19,662 bases of DNA from Acetobacteraceae bacterium (GCA_027306955.1 DAHUXX010000210.1:1-19662); one strand, 5' to 3'; positions 6,512 to 14,806 are shown, counted from the first letter of the stretch. Program-made: numbers and translations. The notes: generated from the sequence alone by a model not told the origin.

Positions 6512-7876
6512 ATGCGCAAGGCGCGACAAGCAGTAGGCTGGTTGCTGGCGGCGCTGCTGGTCGCGGCTTCGATCAGCGCGTCCGCACGCGCGGCCCTGTT
6601 CAACCAGGATATCTCCGCGGTGGTCGCGCGGGTGCTGCCCGCGGTGGTGAACATCGCCGCGGTCATCACGCCGGGCTTCCCGGGCGATTCCGGCGCCGGG
6701 CTGGCGACCATCCGCGGCGCGCACGATCTCGGCAGCGGGCTGATCATCGACTCCTCGGGGCTTATCGTCACCAACAAGCACGTGGTGGAAGGCGCGAGCC
6801 TGATCACGGTGACGCTGCAGAACGGGCTTTCCTACCGCGGCACGCTGCTCGCGGCGGCGGCGCAGGCCGATATCGCCCTGATCAAGATCGACGCGCCGAC
6901 GCGGCTCACCGCGATCCCGCTCGGCGACAGCAGCAAGCTGCGCGTGGGCGAGCCGGTGTTCGCGATCGGCAACCCGCTGGGGCTCGGCGGCACCGTCACC
7001 TCGGGCATCATCTCCGCCCTCGGCCGCGATATCGCGACCACGCCCTATGACGACTTCATCCAGACCGACGCCGCGATCAACCACGGCAACTCCGGTGGGC
7101 CGCTGTTCGACCTCGCCGGTCACGTGATCGGGATCAACACCGCGTTCGAGACGCCGAGCGACGAGGCCAACGGATCCGTCGGATTGGGCTTTGCCATCCC
7201 CTCCAACGAGGTTGGCTTCGTGGTGCGCCAGCTGCGCGCATACGGGTATGTGCGCGCCGGCTGGTTCGGCGTCGCGGCGCAGGCGCTGACGCCGGAGCTG
7301 GCCGAGGCGCTTGGGCTCGCGGTCCCGCGCGGTGCGATCATTTCGTCGATCGACCCGAACGGACCCGCGGCGCATTCCGATCTGCGACCGGGCGATGTGG
7401 TGCTGGCGGTCAACGGCAAGAAGATCGCCGATGTGCGCGCGCTGTGGCGGGCGGCCGGCGTGCTGCCGGCGGGCGCGGTCGCGACGCTCGGAATCTGGCG
7501 CGACGGCAAGGCGCGCGATGTTAAAGTGGCGGTCGCGGACTGGCCCGGGGATCGCCGCGCGCGTGGCGCGTTGCCGGCCACCGGCGAGTCGCTGCGCTCG
7601 CTCGATTCGCAACCGATGGCGCTCGGGGCCAGTCTCGCGGCGGGCGATGGCGGCGTACTGGTCGAGGCGGTGCAGCCGAGGGGCGGCGCGATGGCGAGCG
7701 GCATCCGGCCGGGCGACGTGATCCTGCAGGTCCAGGGCACCGCCGTCGCCGCGCCAGGCGAGGTGGGAAGCCTGCTGGACGCGACACGTGCCGCGGGCCG
7801 GCGGTTCGCCGCGGTGCTGGTGCGGCGCGGGACAGCGCACGACTGGATCGCGGTGCCGCTGATCGTGGAGCCGTAA
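6512..7876 (+). CDS. HtrA/DegP-type periplasmic serine protease with two PDZ domains (copy 2)
   Basis: A 454-residue HtrA-family protease. The signal peptide (about residues 1-27, ending ARA) sends it to the periplasm. The triad is His90 in TNKHVV, Asp120 in ADIALIKI and Ser194 in NHGNSGGPL. PDZ domains lie at about 252-342 and 368-450. It shares long blocks with the copy at 3309-4727 (the IGNPLGLG, FIQTDAAIN and GSVGLGFA regions), so the two are paralogues. This copy keeps the canonical GNSGGPL. GAGGG at 6500-6504, seven bases upstream, sets the start. Expression is probably limited by the terminator just before it. Its role with the adjacent repeat proteins, as processing protease, quality-control protease or chaperone, is inferred from position only. 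Confidence 0.94.
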   Translation: MRKARQAVGWLLAALLVAASISASARAALFNQDISAVVARVLPAVVNIAAVITPGFPGDSGAGLATIRGAHDLGSGLIIDSSGLIVTNKHVVEGASLITVTLQNGLSYRGTLLAAAAQADIALIKIDAPTRLTAIPLGDSSKLRVGEPVFAIGNPLGLGGTVTSGIISALGRDIATTPYDDFIQTDAAINHGNSGGPLFDLAGHVIGINTAFETPSDEANGSVGLGFAIPSNEVGFVVRQLRAYGYVRAGWFGVAAQALTPELAEALGLAVPRGAIISSIDPNGPAAHSDLRPGDVVLAVNGKKIADVRALWRAAGVLPAGAVATLGIWRDGKARDVKVAVADWPGDRRARGALPATGESLRSLDSQPMALGASLAAGDGGVLVEAVQPRGGAMASGIRPGDVILQVQGTAVAAPGEVGSLLDATRAAGRRFAAVLVRRGTAHDWIAVPLIVEP

Positions 7877-7897
7877 CCGGACGGCGATTTCCCTTCA

Positions 7898-7935
7898 CCT
7901 GCCCGCGACGCCGCCGCGGATCGCGAGCCGGCAGG
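7898..7935. terminator. Hairpin between convergent protease and GST genes
   Basis: CCTGCC-CGCGA (7898-7908) pairs with TCGCG (7921-7925) and GGCAGG (7930-7935), with four unpaired bases on one side. It sits between two convergent stops and could end transcription from both sides. It has no T-run on either strand, so the call is weak. Confidence 0.3.
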
Positions 7936-7937
7936 GT

Positions 7938-8564
7938 TCAGCTCGGCGGAAGCGCGAGGTGCTTCGCGAAGGCCGGGCGGGCAAGCAGGCGCTGGTACCA
8001 GGCCCGCAGGCTGGGCGCCTCGGGCCGGCCGGGCACGTCCATGACGAACCAGCGATGCACGTAGATGCCGAGTGCCATGTCCGCGAGGGTGAGGTTGTCG
8101 CCCGCGACATAGGCGTGGCGCGCCAGGCGCCCGTCCAGGATCGCCCAATGGCCCGCGGCATCCTTGGCCGCGGCAGCAATCGCCGCCATGTCGCGCTGTT
8201 CCGCCGGCGTGCGCACGAGGCCGAGGAAGATGGTGCTCATCGGCCGGTTGATGGCCGTCTGCTGGAAGTCCATCCAGGCCTCCACGCGCGCGCGCGCCTT
8301 GGGTCCGGTGGGGTAGAGCGGCGTCGACGGCGCGTGCGCGTTGCAGATGTAGCGCAGGATCGTGTTGCTCTCGAACAGCGTGAAGTCGCCGTCCTCGATG
8401 GCGGGGACGAGGCCGAGCGGCTGCATGGCGCGGTATTCCGGCGTGGCGGTGCCGCCGAACGCGCCGCCGACATCGACGCGCGTGTAGGGGAGGCCCAGTT
8501 CCTCGAGCAGCCATATCACCTTCATCACGTTGCTCGACGTGTTGCGGCCCCAAAGCTTGATCAT
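7938..8564 (-). CDS. Glutathione S-transferase family protein
   Basis: A 208-residue cytosolic protein with a thioredoxin-fold N-terminal domain (about residues 1-80) and an all-helical C-terminal domain (about 88-205), the normal GST layout. It starts MIKLWGRNTSSNVMKVIWLL, where the Ser residues at 10-11 occupy the usual catalytic region. GLVPAIEDGDFTLFESNTIL contains the cis-Pro and the Glu-Ser pair that binds the gamma-glutamyl group of glutathione. LTLADMALG matches the conserved N-capping region of the C-terminal domain. The substrate cannot be told from sequence. GGGGGA precedes the ATG at 8564. The frame stays open upstream to 9038, but that part is antisense to dsbB. It is divergent from dsbB across about 90 bases. 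Confidence 0.92.
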   Translation of the reverse strand: MIKLWGRNTSSNVMKVIWLLEELGLPYTRVDVGGAFGGTATPEYRAMQPLGLVPAIEDGDFTLFESNTILRYICNAHAPSTPLYPTGPKARARVEAWMDFQQTAINRPMSTIFLGLVRTPAEQRDMAAIAAAAKDAAGHWAILDGRLARHAYVAGDNLTLADMALGIYVHRWFVMDVPGRPEAPSLRAWYQRLLARPAFAKHLALPPS

Positions 8565-8655
8565 GCGGCGATCCCCCGTTGCGCTCGACGAGCGTATCGG
8601 GCCGGGGTCGGCGCGGCAACTTGCGGGGGGGCGCGGGGCAGCGCATATCGCCGGC

Positions 8656-9171
8656 ATGGTCACCGCCCCTGCTTCCGTGCCGCGCCTGCGCCTCGCACTC
8701 GGCCTTACCGCGCTGATTTCGCTCGCGACCCTGGGCACGGCCATCGCCTCCGAACGCTGGGGCGGGCTGGTGCCGTGCGCGCTGTGCCTGGTGGAACGCT
8801 GGCCCTGGCGCGCCGCGGCGGCAATCGCGCTGGTGGGACTGGTGGTCCCGCGAAAGCTGGCGCTGGCGCTGGCCTGGCTGGTGGTGCCGGTGATGCTCGC
8901 CGGCGTGGTCGCGGGCGCGGTGCATGTCGGCGTCGAGTGGCGGCTGTGGCCGAGCCCGCTGCCGCAGTGCCAGGCGCCGCATTTCCAGACCGGCAGCATC
9001 GCGCAGCGGCTCGCGAGCATGCCGGCGAAACCGTCCAAGGCATGCGAGGATGCGACCTATCTCATTCCCGGCGTGCCGATCTCGATGGCGATGATGAACC
9101 TGCTCGACTCGCTCGTGGTGGCGGCGAGCATGGCATGGTTCCTGGTCGCGCGCCGCGAGCGGGCGGCATGA
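8656..9171 (+). CDS. dsbB: Disulfide bond formation protein B
   Basis: A 171-residue inner-membrane protein with four predicted membrane helices. DsbB re-oxidises periplasmic DsbA and passes the electrons to ubiquinone. The first cysteine pair is Cys41 and Cys44 (PCALCLVER, the CxxCxxxR motif). The second periplasmic pair is Cys105 and Cys130, in a loop between helices three and four. Both pairs are needed for the relay and both are present. The open frame extends upstream to 8530, but that stretch looks non-coding and is antisense to the GST start. The ATG at 8656 gives a standard N-terminus, although its ribosome binding site is weak. The stop overlaps the coq7 start as ATGA. No dsbA is nearby. 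Confidence 0.9.
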   Translation: MVTAPASVPRLRLALGLTALISLATLGTAIASERWGGLVPCALCLVERWPWRAAAAIALVGLVVPRKLALALAWLVVPVMLAGVVAGAVHVGVEWRLWPSPLPQCQAPHFQTGSIAQRLASMPAKPSKACEDATYLIPGVPISMAMMNLLDSLVVAASMAWFLVARRERAA

Positions 9172-9707
9172 GCCGGCTGCCCGGCGATCGCGGGCGCACA
9201 CCGGCGGCGATGATCCGTGTCGATCACGCCGGCGAGTATGGCGCGAAACGCATCTACCAGGGCCAGCTCGCGGTGCTGCGCCGGCGTGGCGATGCCGCGA
9301 CCGTGGCGCTGGTCGAGCACATGCAGGACCAGGAGCAGCACCACCTCGACACCTTCGCCCGCATGATCGGCGAGCGGCGGGTGCGCCCGACGGCGCTGCT
9401 GCCGCTCTGGCACGTGGCGGGCTGGGTGCTCGGCGCGGCGACGGCGGCGCTGGGCACGCGCGCCGCGATGGCGTGCACTGTCGCCGTCGAAGAGGCGATC
9501 GACGAGCACTACGCCGGTCAGGCGGCGGCGCTGCCACAGAGCGAGGCGCCGTTACGTGAGACGATCGAAAAATTCCGCGCCGAGGAGCTGGAGCACCGCG
9601 ACACCGGGCTCGAGCACGGCGCGGAGCAGGCAGTGGGCTATCCGCTGCTGCGCGCCGCGATCGGCGCTGGATGCCGCGTCGCGATCGCGCTGTCGGAAGT
9701 CATCTGA
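9168..9707 (+). CDS. coq7: Demethoxyubiquinone hydroxylase (Coq7 family)
   Basis: A 179-residue di-iron protein that hydroxylates the demethoxyubiquinone ring in a late step of ubiquinone synthesis, peripherally bound to the inner membrane. Di-iron ligand motifs of the family are visible: RVDHAGEYGA (Glu23), EHMQDQEQHH (about 50-59), AVEEAIDEHY (about 105-114) and EELEHRDTG (about 138-146). The start overlaps the dsbB stop by four bases (ATGA), which implies translational coupling. Because DsbB uses ubiquinone as electron acceptor, the pair makes metabolic sense. No frameshift or missing ligand was seen. Confidence 0.93.
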   Translation: MSRLPGDRGRTPAAMIRVDHAGEYGAKRIYQGQLAVLRRRGDAATVALVEHMQDQEQHHLDTFARMIGERRVRPTALLPLWHVAGWVLGAATAALGTRAAMACTVAVEEAIDEHYAGQAAALPQSEAPLRETIEKFRAEELEHRDTGLEHGAEQAVGYPLLRAAIGAGCRVAIALSEVI

Positions 9708-9769
9708 TCGCGATTGCGACACCGTTTGGCGGCCGATAGGCTCGCCCTTCCCCAAGCGGAAGGATCGCC

Positions 9770-11854
9770 ATGACGACATCGACGCCGTTCGGCTCCGGCG
9801 AGAGTGTGCTGACCCTGGACCTGCGGTCCATGGCCGGCCACCTGACTATCGAGCCGGGCGGAACCCTGACGGCTGATACGCTGACGGGACCGGGGCCCGC
9901 GCAGGTGGTGGCGCTGGGCGGCGACCCGCTGCACGGCGAGATGCCCGCCACGAGCTTGCACGCACAGGCGACGAGCCCCGTCGTCGTCGGCAACCCGCTT
10001 TCGCAGGCGCCGGTGTTCGCCGCGCCGCCCGCCACGCACATCACCATCGTGCCGACCTTCGACGCCAGCGTGCTCAACGCCACCTCGATCACCGCGAGCT
10101 ACGAGAGCGCGGTCAACTCCGCGATCCAATATTTCGAGAACGAAATCACCACCCCGATCACGGTCGACATCAATTTCGGCTGGGGCGAGGTCGCCGGCTC
10201 GACGATCAGCGCGGGCGCGCTCGGCGAGAGCTCGTCCACCACGAGCAATTTCTCGTACAGCGCGGTCTACACTGCGGTGCAGGGGCTGGCGAGCAAGTCG
10301 GCGGTACAGCAGGCCGCCTACGCGACGTTGCCGGCGACGAACCCCACGGGCGGCACCAACAACATCCAGTTGACCACGGCGCAGGCCGCGGCGCTCGGGC
10401 TGCAGAGCAATGCGGGCGGGCTCGACGGCTCGGTCGGCATCGACAGTACCAGCCAGTATTTCTGGTCGCAGAGCGCGCCGCAGGCGGGCAGCTACGACGC
10501 GGTGAGCACGTTCGAGCACGAGATCTCCGAGGTGCTCGGTCGCTTCGACAACGGCGGTACGAGCAACACCTACACGCTGCTCGATTTCTTCCGCTACACG
10601 GCGGCGGACCTCGGCTCGGCGGATGCGCCGGGCAGCGCCGCGGGATCGATCGACCAGCCCTATGTCGCCGGCTACAGCGCCGGCAACCAGTCCTACTTTT
10701 CCTACAACGGCCACACGGTCACCTATGCCTATGACACTCCGGCGGATGTCGCGCAGGGCAATGACATCGCCGACTGGGGCCCCGCCGTTGCCAACGATTC
10801 CTTCGGCTTCGGTGTCACGGGCGCGGTGTCGCCGGTCTCGACCGTCGACCTGCAGGAACTCAACGTGATCGGCTACAGCCTCGCCGCCGCCTGCTACGCG
10901 GCGGGAACGCGCATCGCAACCGCGCTGGGCGAGGCGCCGATCGAGGCACTGCGCGTGGGCGACAGGGTGCGGCTCGCCGGCGGCGGCGCGGCGCCCGTGA
11001 TCTGGCTCGGGCACCGGCAGGTGGATGCGACGCGCCACTCCCGCCCGGAGACCGTCTGGCCGGTTCGGGTGCGGGCCGGTGCGCTCGGCGACGGGGTTCC
11101 CGCGCGCGACCTGCTACTCTCGCCCGACCACGCGGTGCTGACCGACGGGGTGCTGATCCCGATCCGCTGCCTGATCAACGGGGCGACGATCGCACAGGAA
11201 CGGTGCCGACGCATCACGTACTGGCACGTGGAGCTGCCACGGCACGAGGCGATCCTGGCCGAGGGACTGGCGGCCGAATCCTACCTCGACACTGGCAACC
11301 GGGCGGCGTTCGACAACGCGGGCAAGGTGGTCGCGGCCCATCCGGATTTCACGACGAGCGCCGACGCGGCGTGGCGAGCAGGCGCGTGCGCGCCGCAGGT
11401 GACGCACGGGGAAGCGTTGGAACGGGTGCGCCGGCGCGTGCTGGCGCGGGCCGCTCTGCTGGGCTGGCGGCGCGCGGAGGCCAGGCCGGTGCTGCGCGCC
11501 GCGGGACGGGTGGTGCGCCGACGGGTGGTCGACGGGGAGCTGCGCTTCATGCTGCCCCCGGGCACGCCTGACGTGGTGCTCGCGAGCGAGGCCGGCGTGC
11601 CGCGCGAGGCAGGCGAGAGCCACGACCCCCGCCAGCTCGGAGTCGCACTGGCGGCGCTGGCGCTCGATGGTGTTCCGGTGGCGCTCGACGACGCGCGCTT
11701 GGGCGACGGCTGGTACGGCGTGGAGGCGGGATGGCGCTGGACCGATGGCGCGGGCATGATCCGCGTGGCAGGCGCACGGCTCTTGTCGCTGCGGCTGGCA
11801 ACCGCGGCGCGGTGCTGGGTGCCGCCGGAGGATTCGCAGCGAGCCGCCGGCTGA
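9770..11854 (+). CDS. Metalloprotease-like protein (NF038122 type) fused to a Hint domain
   Basis: A 694-residue multidomain protein. Residues about 90-372 resemble the NF038122 metalloprotease family: a Ser/Thr/Asn-rich secreted-type domain with FEHEISEVLGR (249-258) and a closing VDLQELNVIGYSL (359-371). The second His of HExxH is Glu here (His250, Glu251, Glu254), a form I recall from related proteins. Residues 374-510 are a Hint_2 domain of the hedgehog/intein fold: ACYAAGTRIAT with Cys375 as potential nucleophile, LLLSPDHAVL (448-457) and YWHVELPRHEAILAEG (484-499). The last 170 residues are a separate domain with WRWTDGAGMI (655-664). No Sec signal is visible, so export by another route is possible. 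GGAAGGA upstream supports the start. Confidence 0.85.
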   Translation: MTTSTPFGSGESVLTLDLRSMAGHLTIEPGGTLTADTLTGPGPAQVVALGGDPLHGEMPATSLHAQATSPVVVGNPLSQAPVFAAPPATHITIVPTFDASVLNATSITASYESAVNSAIQYFENEITTPITVDINFGWGEVAGSTISAGALGESSSTTSNFSYSAVYTAVQGLASKSAVQQAAYATLPATNPTGGTNNIQLTTAQAAALGLQSNAGGLDGSVGIDSTSQYFWSQSAPQAGSYDAVSTFEHEISEVLGRFDNGGTSNTYTLLDFFRYTAADLGSADAPGSAAGSIDQPYVAGYSAGNQSYFSYNGHTVTYAYDTPADVAQGNDIADWGPAVANDSFGFGVTGAVSPVSTVDLQELNVIGYSLAAACYAAGTRIATALGEAPIEALRVGDRVRLAGGGAAPVIWLGHRQVDATRHSRPETVWPVRVRAGALGDGVPARDLLLSPDHAVLTDGVLIPIRCLINGATIAQERCRRITYWHVELPRHEAILAEGLAAESYLDTGNRAAFDNAGKVVAAHPDFTTSADAAWRAGACAPQVTHGEALERVRRRVLARAALLGWRRAEARPVLRAAGRVVRRRVVDGELRFMLPPGTPDVVLASEAGVPREAGESHDPRQLGVALAALALDGVPVALDDARLGDGWYGVEAGWRWTDGAGMIRVAGARLLSLRLATAARCWVPPEDSQRAAG

Positions 11855-11903
11855 CCCGCTTCTCCGGCCGGCGCGCCGCGACGGGACAACGGGAGGGACG
11901 GGC

Positions 11904-12863
11904 ATGACACAGATCGGCGGTCACATCGCAGCCACGCGGCGGCCTGGCGCACTGGGCGTCCATTCGCTGGACCTCGTCGACGTCACGGTGCCGGACCTGC
12001 GGCCGGCGGCGGATTTCTATCGCGCCTTCGGCCTCGACGTGCGCGAGGAGGGCAACGGGCTCGCGCTGTACACCAAGGGCCATCCGCATCGCTGGGCGCG
12101 CTTCACCGAGGGGAACGGGAAGCGTCTGAGCCGCCTCACCTTCGGCGCGTTCGAGGACGACATGGAGCGGTTCCGCCAGCGCCTGCGCGAGCGCGGCATC
12201 GCCCCGGCCGACCCGCCGCCCGGGGTCGCGTCCAACGGGCTATGGTTGCGCGACCCTGACGGGCTTGCGATCGAGATCCGCGTCGCGGAGAAATCCTCGC
12301 CCAGCGACAAGACGCCGATGACCATGGTCTCGGCGCCCGCGGGCACCGCCGCCGCGCCGAGCCGCTCCCGCGCCGGCCTGGTGCGGCCGCGCCGGCTCTC
12401 GCACGCCTTGCTGTTCTCGTCCGATGTCGCCCGCAGCATCGGCTTCTATCAGGATGTGCTGGGGCTGCGGCTGTCCGACCGCTCGGGCGATGGCATCGCG
12501 TTCCTGCACGGCATCCATGGCAGCGACCACCACATGGTCGCCTTCGCCCGCTCCACGGGGAGGGGCCTGCACCATCTGAGCTGGGATGTGACGTCGGTCG
12601 ACGAGATCGGGCTCGGCGCGATGCAGATGGCGGACAGGGGGTTCTCCGCCGGCTGGGGGCTCGGACGGCATGTGCTCGGCTCCAACTATTTTCATTACGT
12701 ACGCGATCCGTGGGGAAGCTGGTGCGAATATTCCGCCGATATCGACTACGTCCCCGCGGATCATGACTGGGCGAGCGGCGACCACCCCGCGGAGGACGCC
12801 TTCTACGTCTGGGGCCCCAACCCGCCCGCTGATTTCGTCGTCAACCACGAAGCGGCGGGCTGA
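11904..12863 (+). CDS. Extradiol ring-cleavage dioxygenase, VOC superfamily (BphC-like)
   Basis: A 319-residue two-domain type I extradiol dioxygenase. Domain 1 (about 18-128) is the degenerate VOC module. Domain 2 (about 163-285) carries the metal site: His167 (LSHALLF), His224 (GLHHLSWDV) and Glu275 (GSWCEY). Spacing to BphC matches for the catalytic residues His209, His256 and Tyr265. Such enzymes use Fe(II) and O2 to open catechol rings next to the hydroxyl groups. The true substrate is unknown, since no other aromatic-degradation gene lies nearby. A strong GGGAGGG ribosome binding site precedes the ATG. It is convergent with pyrE, with only 13 bases between stops. Confidence 0.9.
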   Translation: MTQIGGHIAATRRPGALGVHSLDLVDVTVPDLRPAADFYRAFGLDVREEGNGLALYTKGHPHRWARFTEGNGKRLSRLTFGAFEDDMERFRQRLRERGIAPADPPPGVASNGLWLRDPDGLAIEIRVAEKSSPSDKTPMTMVSAPAGTAAAPSRSRAGLVRPRRLSHALLFSSDVARSIGFYQDVLGLRLSDRSGDGIAFLHGIHGSDHHMVAFARSTGRGLHHLSWDVTSVDEIGLGAMQMADRGFSAGWGLGRHVLGSNYFHYVRDPWGSWCEYSADIDYVPADHDWASGDHPAEDAFYVWGPNPPADFVVNHEAAG

Positions 12864-12876
12864 GCAAACCGCCTGC

Positions 12877-13593
12877 CTATTCCTCGCCGCGGGTTGCGTG
12901 GGCGGGGTTGGTGATACCGCCATGAGCGCCCGACCAGGCGACGGGGTCCTCGAGGAAGCGGCGCACCTCGCCGAGGGCGGTCTCGGCGAAATAGGGACGC
13001 TCACGGCAGGCATCGAGCACGTCCCACCAGGTGCAGAGATGGTGCAGCGCGATGTCCATCGCGGCCAGCGTCTCGAAGCTGCCGGGGAAGACGCCGTAGA
13101 AGAACACGACGAAGGTGTGGTTGACGATGGCCCCTGCCTCGCGCAAGGCGTTGGCGAAACGGATCTTGCTCGCGCCATCCGTCGTGAGGTCCTCGACCAG
13201 CAGCGTGCGCTTGCCCTCCGGCACGTCGCCCTCGATCAGCGCGTTGCGGCCGAAGCCCTTGGGCTTCTTCCGTACATAGGCCATGGGCGCCATCATGCGG
13301 TCGGCGATCCAGGCCGCGAAGGGGATGCCGGCGGTCTCGCCGCCGGCCACCGCCTCGATCGATTCGTAGCCGACATGACGGCCGATCTTGTCGACCGCCA
13401 GCTCGCAGATCTTGGCCCGGGCACGGGGGAAATAGATGATGCGCCGGCAGTCGATATAGACGGGCGACTTCCAGCCGCTGGTGAAGGTGTAGGGCTCCTC
13501 CGGGCGGAAATTGACCGCCTTGATCTCGAGCAGGATACGCGCCGCCGTCAGTGCCGCGTCGCGGTCCCAGTCGCTGGTGTGATGTTTTTCCAT
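12877..13593 (-). CDS. pyrE: Orotate phosphoribosyltransferase
   Basis: A 238-residue phosphoribosyltransferase that joins orotate to PRPP to form OMP in pyrimidine synthesis. The PRPP-binding motif is LLVEDLTTDGASK (131-143). Other family features are FTSGWKSPVYIDCR (37-50), GGETAGIPFAAW (84-95) and VRKKPKGFG (107-115). The GTG at 13602 is in frame, but the ATG at 13593 has AAGGAG about nine bases upstream and is preferred. LTTDG instead of the usual ITTGG varies the PRPP loop but keeps the acidic pair. This is the longer OPRT form found in alphaproteobacteria. It is divergent from the dehydrogenase gene at 13705 across about 110 bases, which must hold both promoters. Confidence 0.9.
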   Translation of the reverse strand: MEKHHTSDWDRDAALTAARILLEIKAVNFRPEEPYTFTSGWKSPVYIDCRRIIYFPRARAKICELAVDKIGRHVGYESIEAVAGGETAGIPFAAWIADRMMAPMAYVRKKPKGFGRNALIEGDVPEGKRTLLVEDLTTDGASKIRFANALREAGAIVNHTFVVFFYGVFPGSFETLAAMDIALHHLCTWWDVLDACRERPYFAETALGEVRRFLEDPVAWSGAHGGITNPAHATRGEE

Positions 13594-13704
13594 GGCACCC
13601 ACTCCTTCTTCCCCCGTCGTAACGGCGGCGGCGCGGCTCGTCCATGGGCCGGTTGACCCGGGCGAGGCGGCGCCTTAGGCCGAAAGCCGACAGGAGGAAC
13701 GGCA

Positions 13705-14775
13705 ATGGCGAAGCGCTACCGGATCGCGGTGATCCCCGGCGACGGGATCGGCAAGGAGACCGTGCCCGAGGGTCTCAAGGTGCTGGACGCGGCGGCGCGG
13801 CGCTTCGGCTTCGAACTCGCCGAGACGCACTACGACTGGTCGTGCGAAACCTGGAAGAAGACCGGCTCCATGATGCCCGCGGACGGGCTCGACCGGCTGC
13901 GCGAGGCGGACAGCATCTTCCTCGGCGCGGTGGGCTGGCCGGAGGTGCCGGACCATATCTCGCTCTGGGGCCTGCTGATCCCGATCCGCCGCGGCTTCGA
14001 CCAGTACGTGAACCTCCGCCCGTGCCGGCTGATGCCGGGCGCGAAGACGCCGCTCGCGGGGCGGACGGCGGCGGATATCGACTTCTACGTCGTGCGCGAG
14101 AACACCGAGGGCGAGTACAGCGCCACCGGCGGGCGCAGCTTCGAGGGAACGGACCGCGAGATGGCGGCGCAGGTCTCGATCTTCACCCGCCAGGGCTGCG
14201 ACCGGGTGATGCGCTACGCCTTCGAGCTGGCGCGCACGCGGCCGAAGAAGCACCTCACCTCCGCAACCAAGTCCAACGGCATCACGGTGACGATGCCGTA
14301 CTGGGACGAGCGCTTCGCGGCGATGGCGAAGCACTATCCGGACATCCGCACCGACCAGTTCCACATCGACATCCTGTGCGCACATTTCGTGCAGCACCCG
14401 GACTGGTTCGACGTGGTGGTGGGCTCCAACCTGTTCGGGGACATCCTCTCGGACCTCGGGCCGGCGGTGGCGGGCTCCATCGGCATCGCGCCGTCCGCCA
14501 ACATCAACCCGGACCGCACCGCGCCCTCGATGTTCGAGCCGGTGCACGGCTCGGCGCCGGACATCGCGGGCAAGCATATCTGCAATCCGATCGGCCAGGT
14601 CTGGGCCGGAGCGATGATGCTCGAGCACCTCGGCGAGAAGGCGGCGGCGGACGCGATCGTGCACGCGATCGAGGTGCTGCTCGGCGAGGGTGGGCCACGC
14701 ACGCGCGACATGGGCGGCCAGGCCGGGACGGCGGAGGTCGGCAAGGCGCTGGCGCAGATCGTGGCGGCCGGTTGA
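13705..14775 (+). CDS. Tartrate / D-malate dehydrogenase (decarboxylating), IMDH family
   Basis: A 356-residue NAD-dependent beta-decarboxylating dehydrogenase of the isopropylmalate/isocitrate dehydrogenase family. It starts with the family motif IAVIPGDGIGKE. THYDWSCETW (41-50) and RENTEGEYSATGG (131-143) are typical of the tartrate dehydrogenase/D-malate dehydrogenase branch rather than LeuB. Catalytic Tyr138 and Lys189 are present, as are metal-binding Asp residues at 222, 246 and 250. GSAPDIAGKHICNP forms the NAD-binding region. The likely reaction is D-malate to pyruvate and CO2, or tartrate oxidation. Sequence alone cannot separate these. GGAGGAA precedes the ATG. No transporter or regulator for these acids is adjacent. 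Confidence 0.9.
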   Translation: MAKRYRIAVIPGDGIGKETVPEGLKVLDAAARRFGFELAETHYDWSCETWKKTGSMMPADGLDRLREADSIFLGAVGWPEVPDHISLWGLLIPIRRGFDQYVNLRPCRLMPGAKTPLAGRTAADIDFYVVRENTEGEYSATGGRSFEGTDREMAAQVSIFTRQGCDRVMRYAFELARTRPKKHLTSATKSNGITVTMPYWDERFAAMAKHYPDIRTDQFHIDILCAHFVQHPDWFDVVVGSNLFGDILSDLGPAVAGSIGIAPSANINPDRTAPSMFEPVHGSAPDIAGKHICNPIGQVWAGAMMLEHLGEKAAADAIVHAIEVLLGEGGPRTRDMGGQAGTAEVGKALAQIVAAG

Positions 14776-14806
14776 AAACCCGCCTCCGCACCCTGTAATT
14801 GGAGCC

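Noticed and set aside
5381..7840. 819-residue minus-strand frame across the repeat genes and second protease
   Set aside because: It is Arg/Gly/His-rich shadow sequence without domains, antisense to the clear HtrA and repeat genes.
7120..9537. 805-residue minus-strand frame across protease, GST, dsbB and coq7
   Set aside because: It crosses well-supported genes on both strands and contains no recognisable domain.
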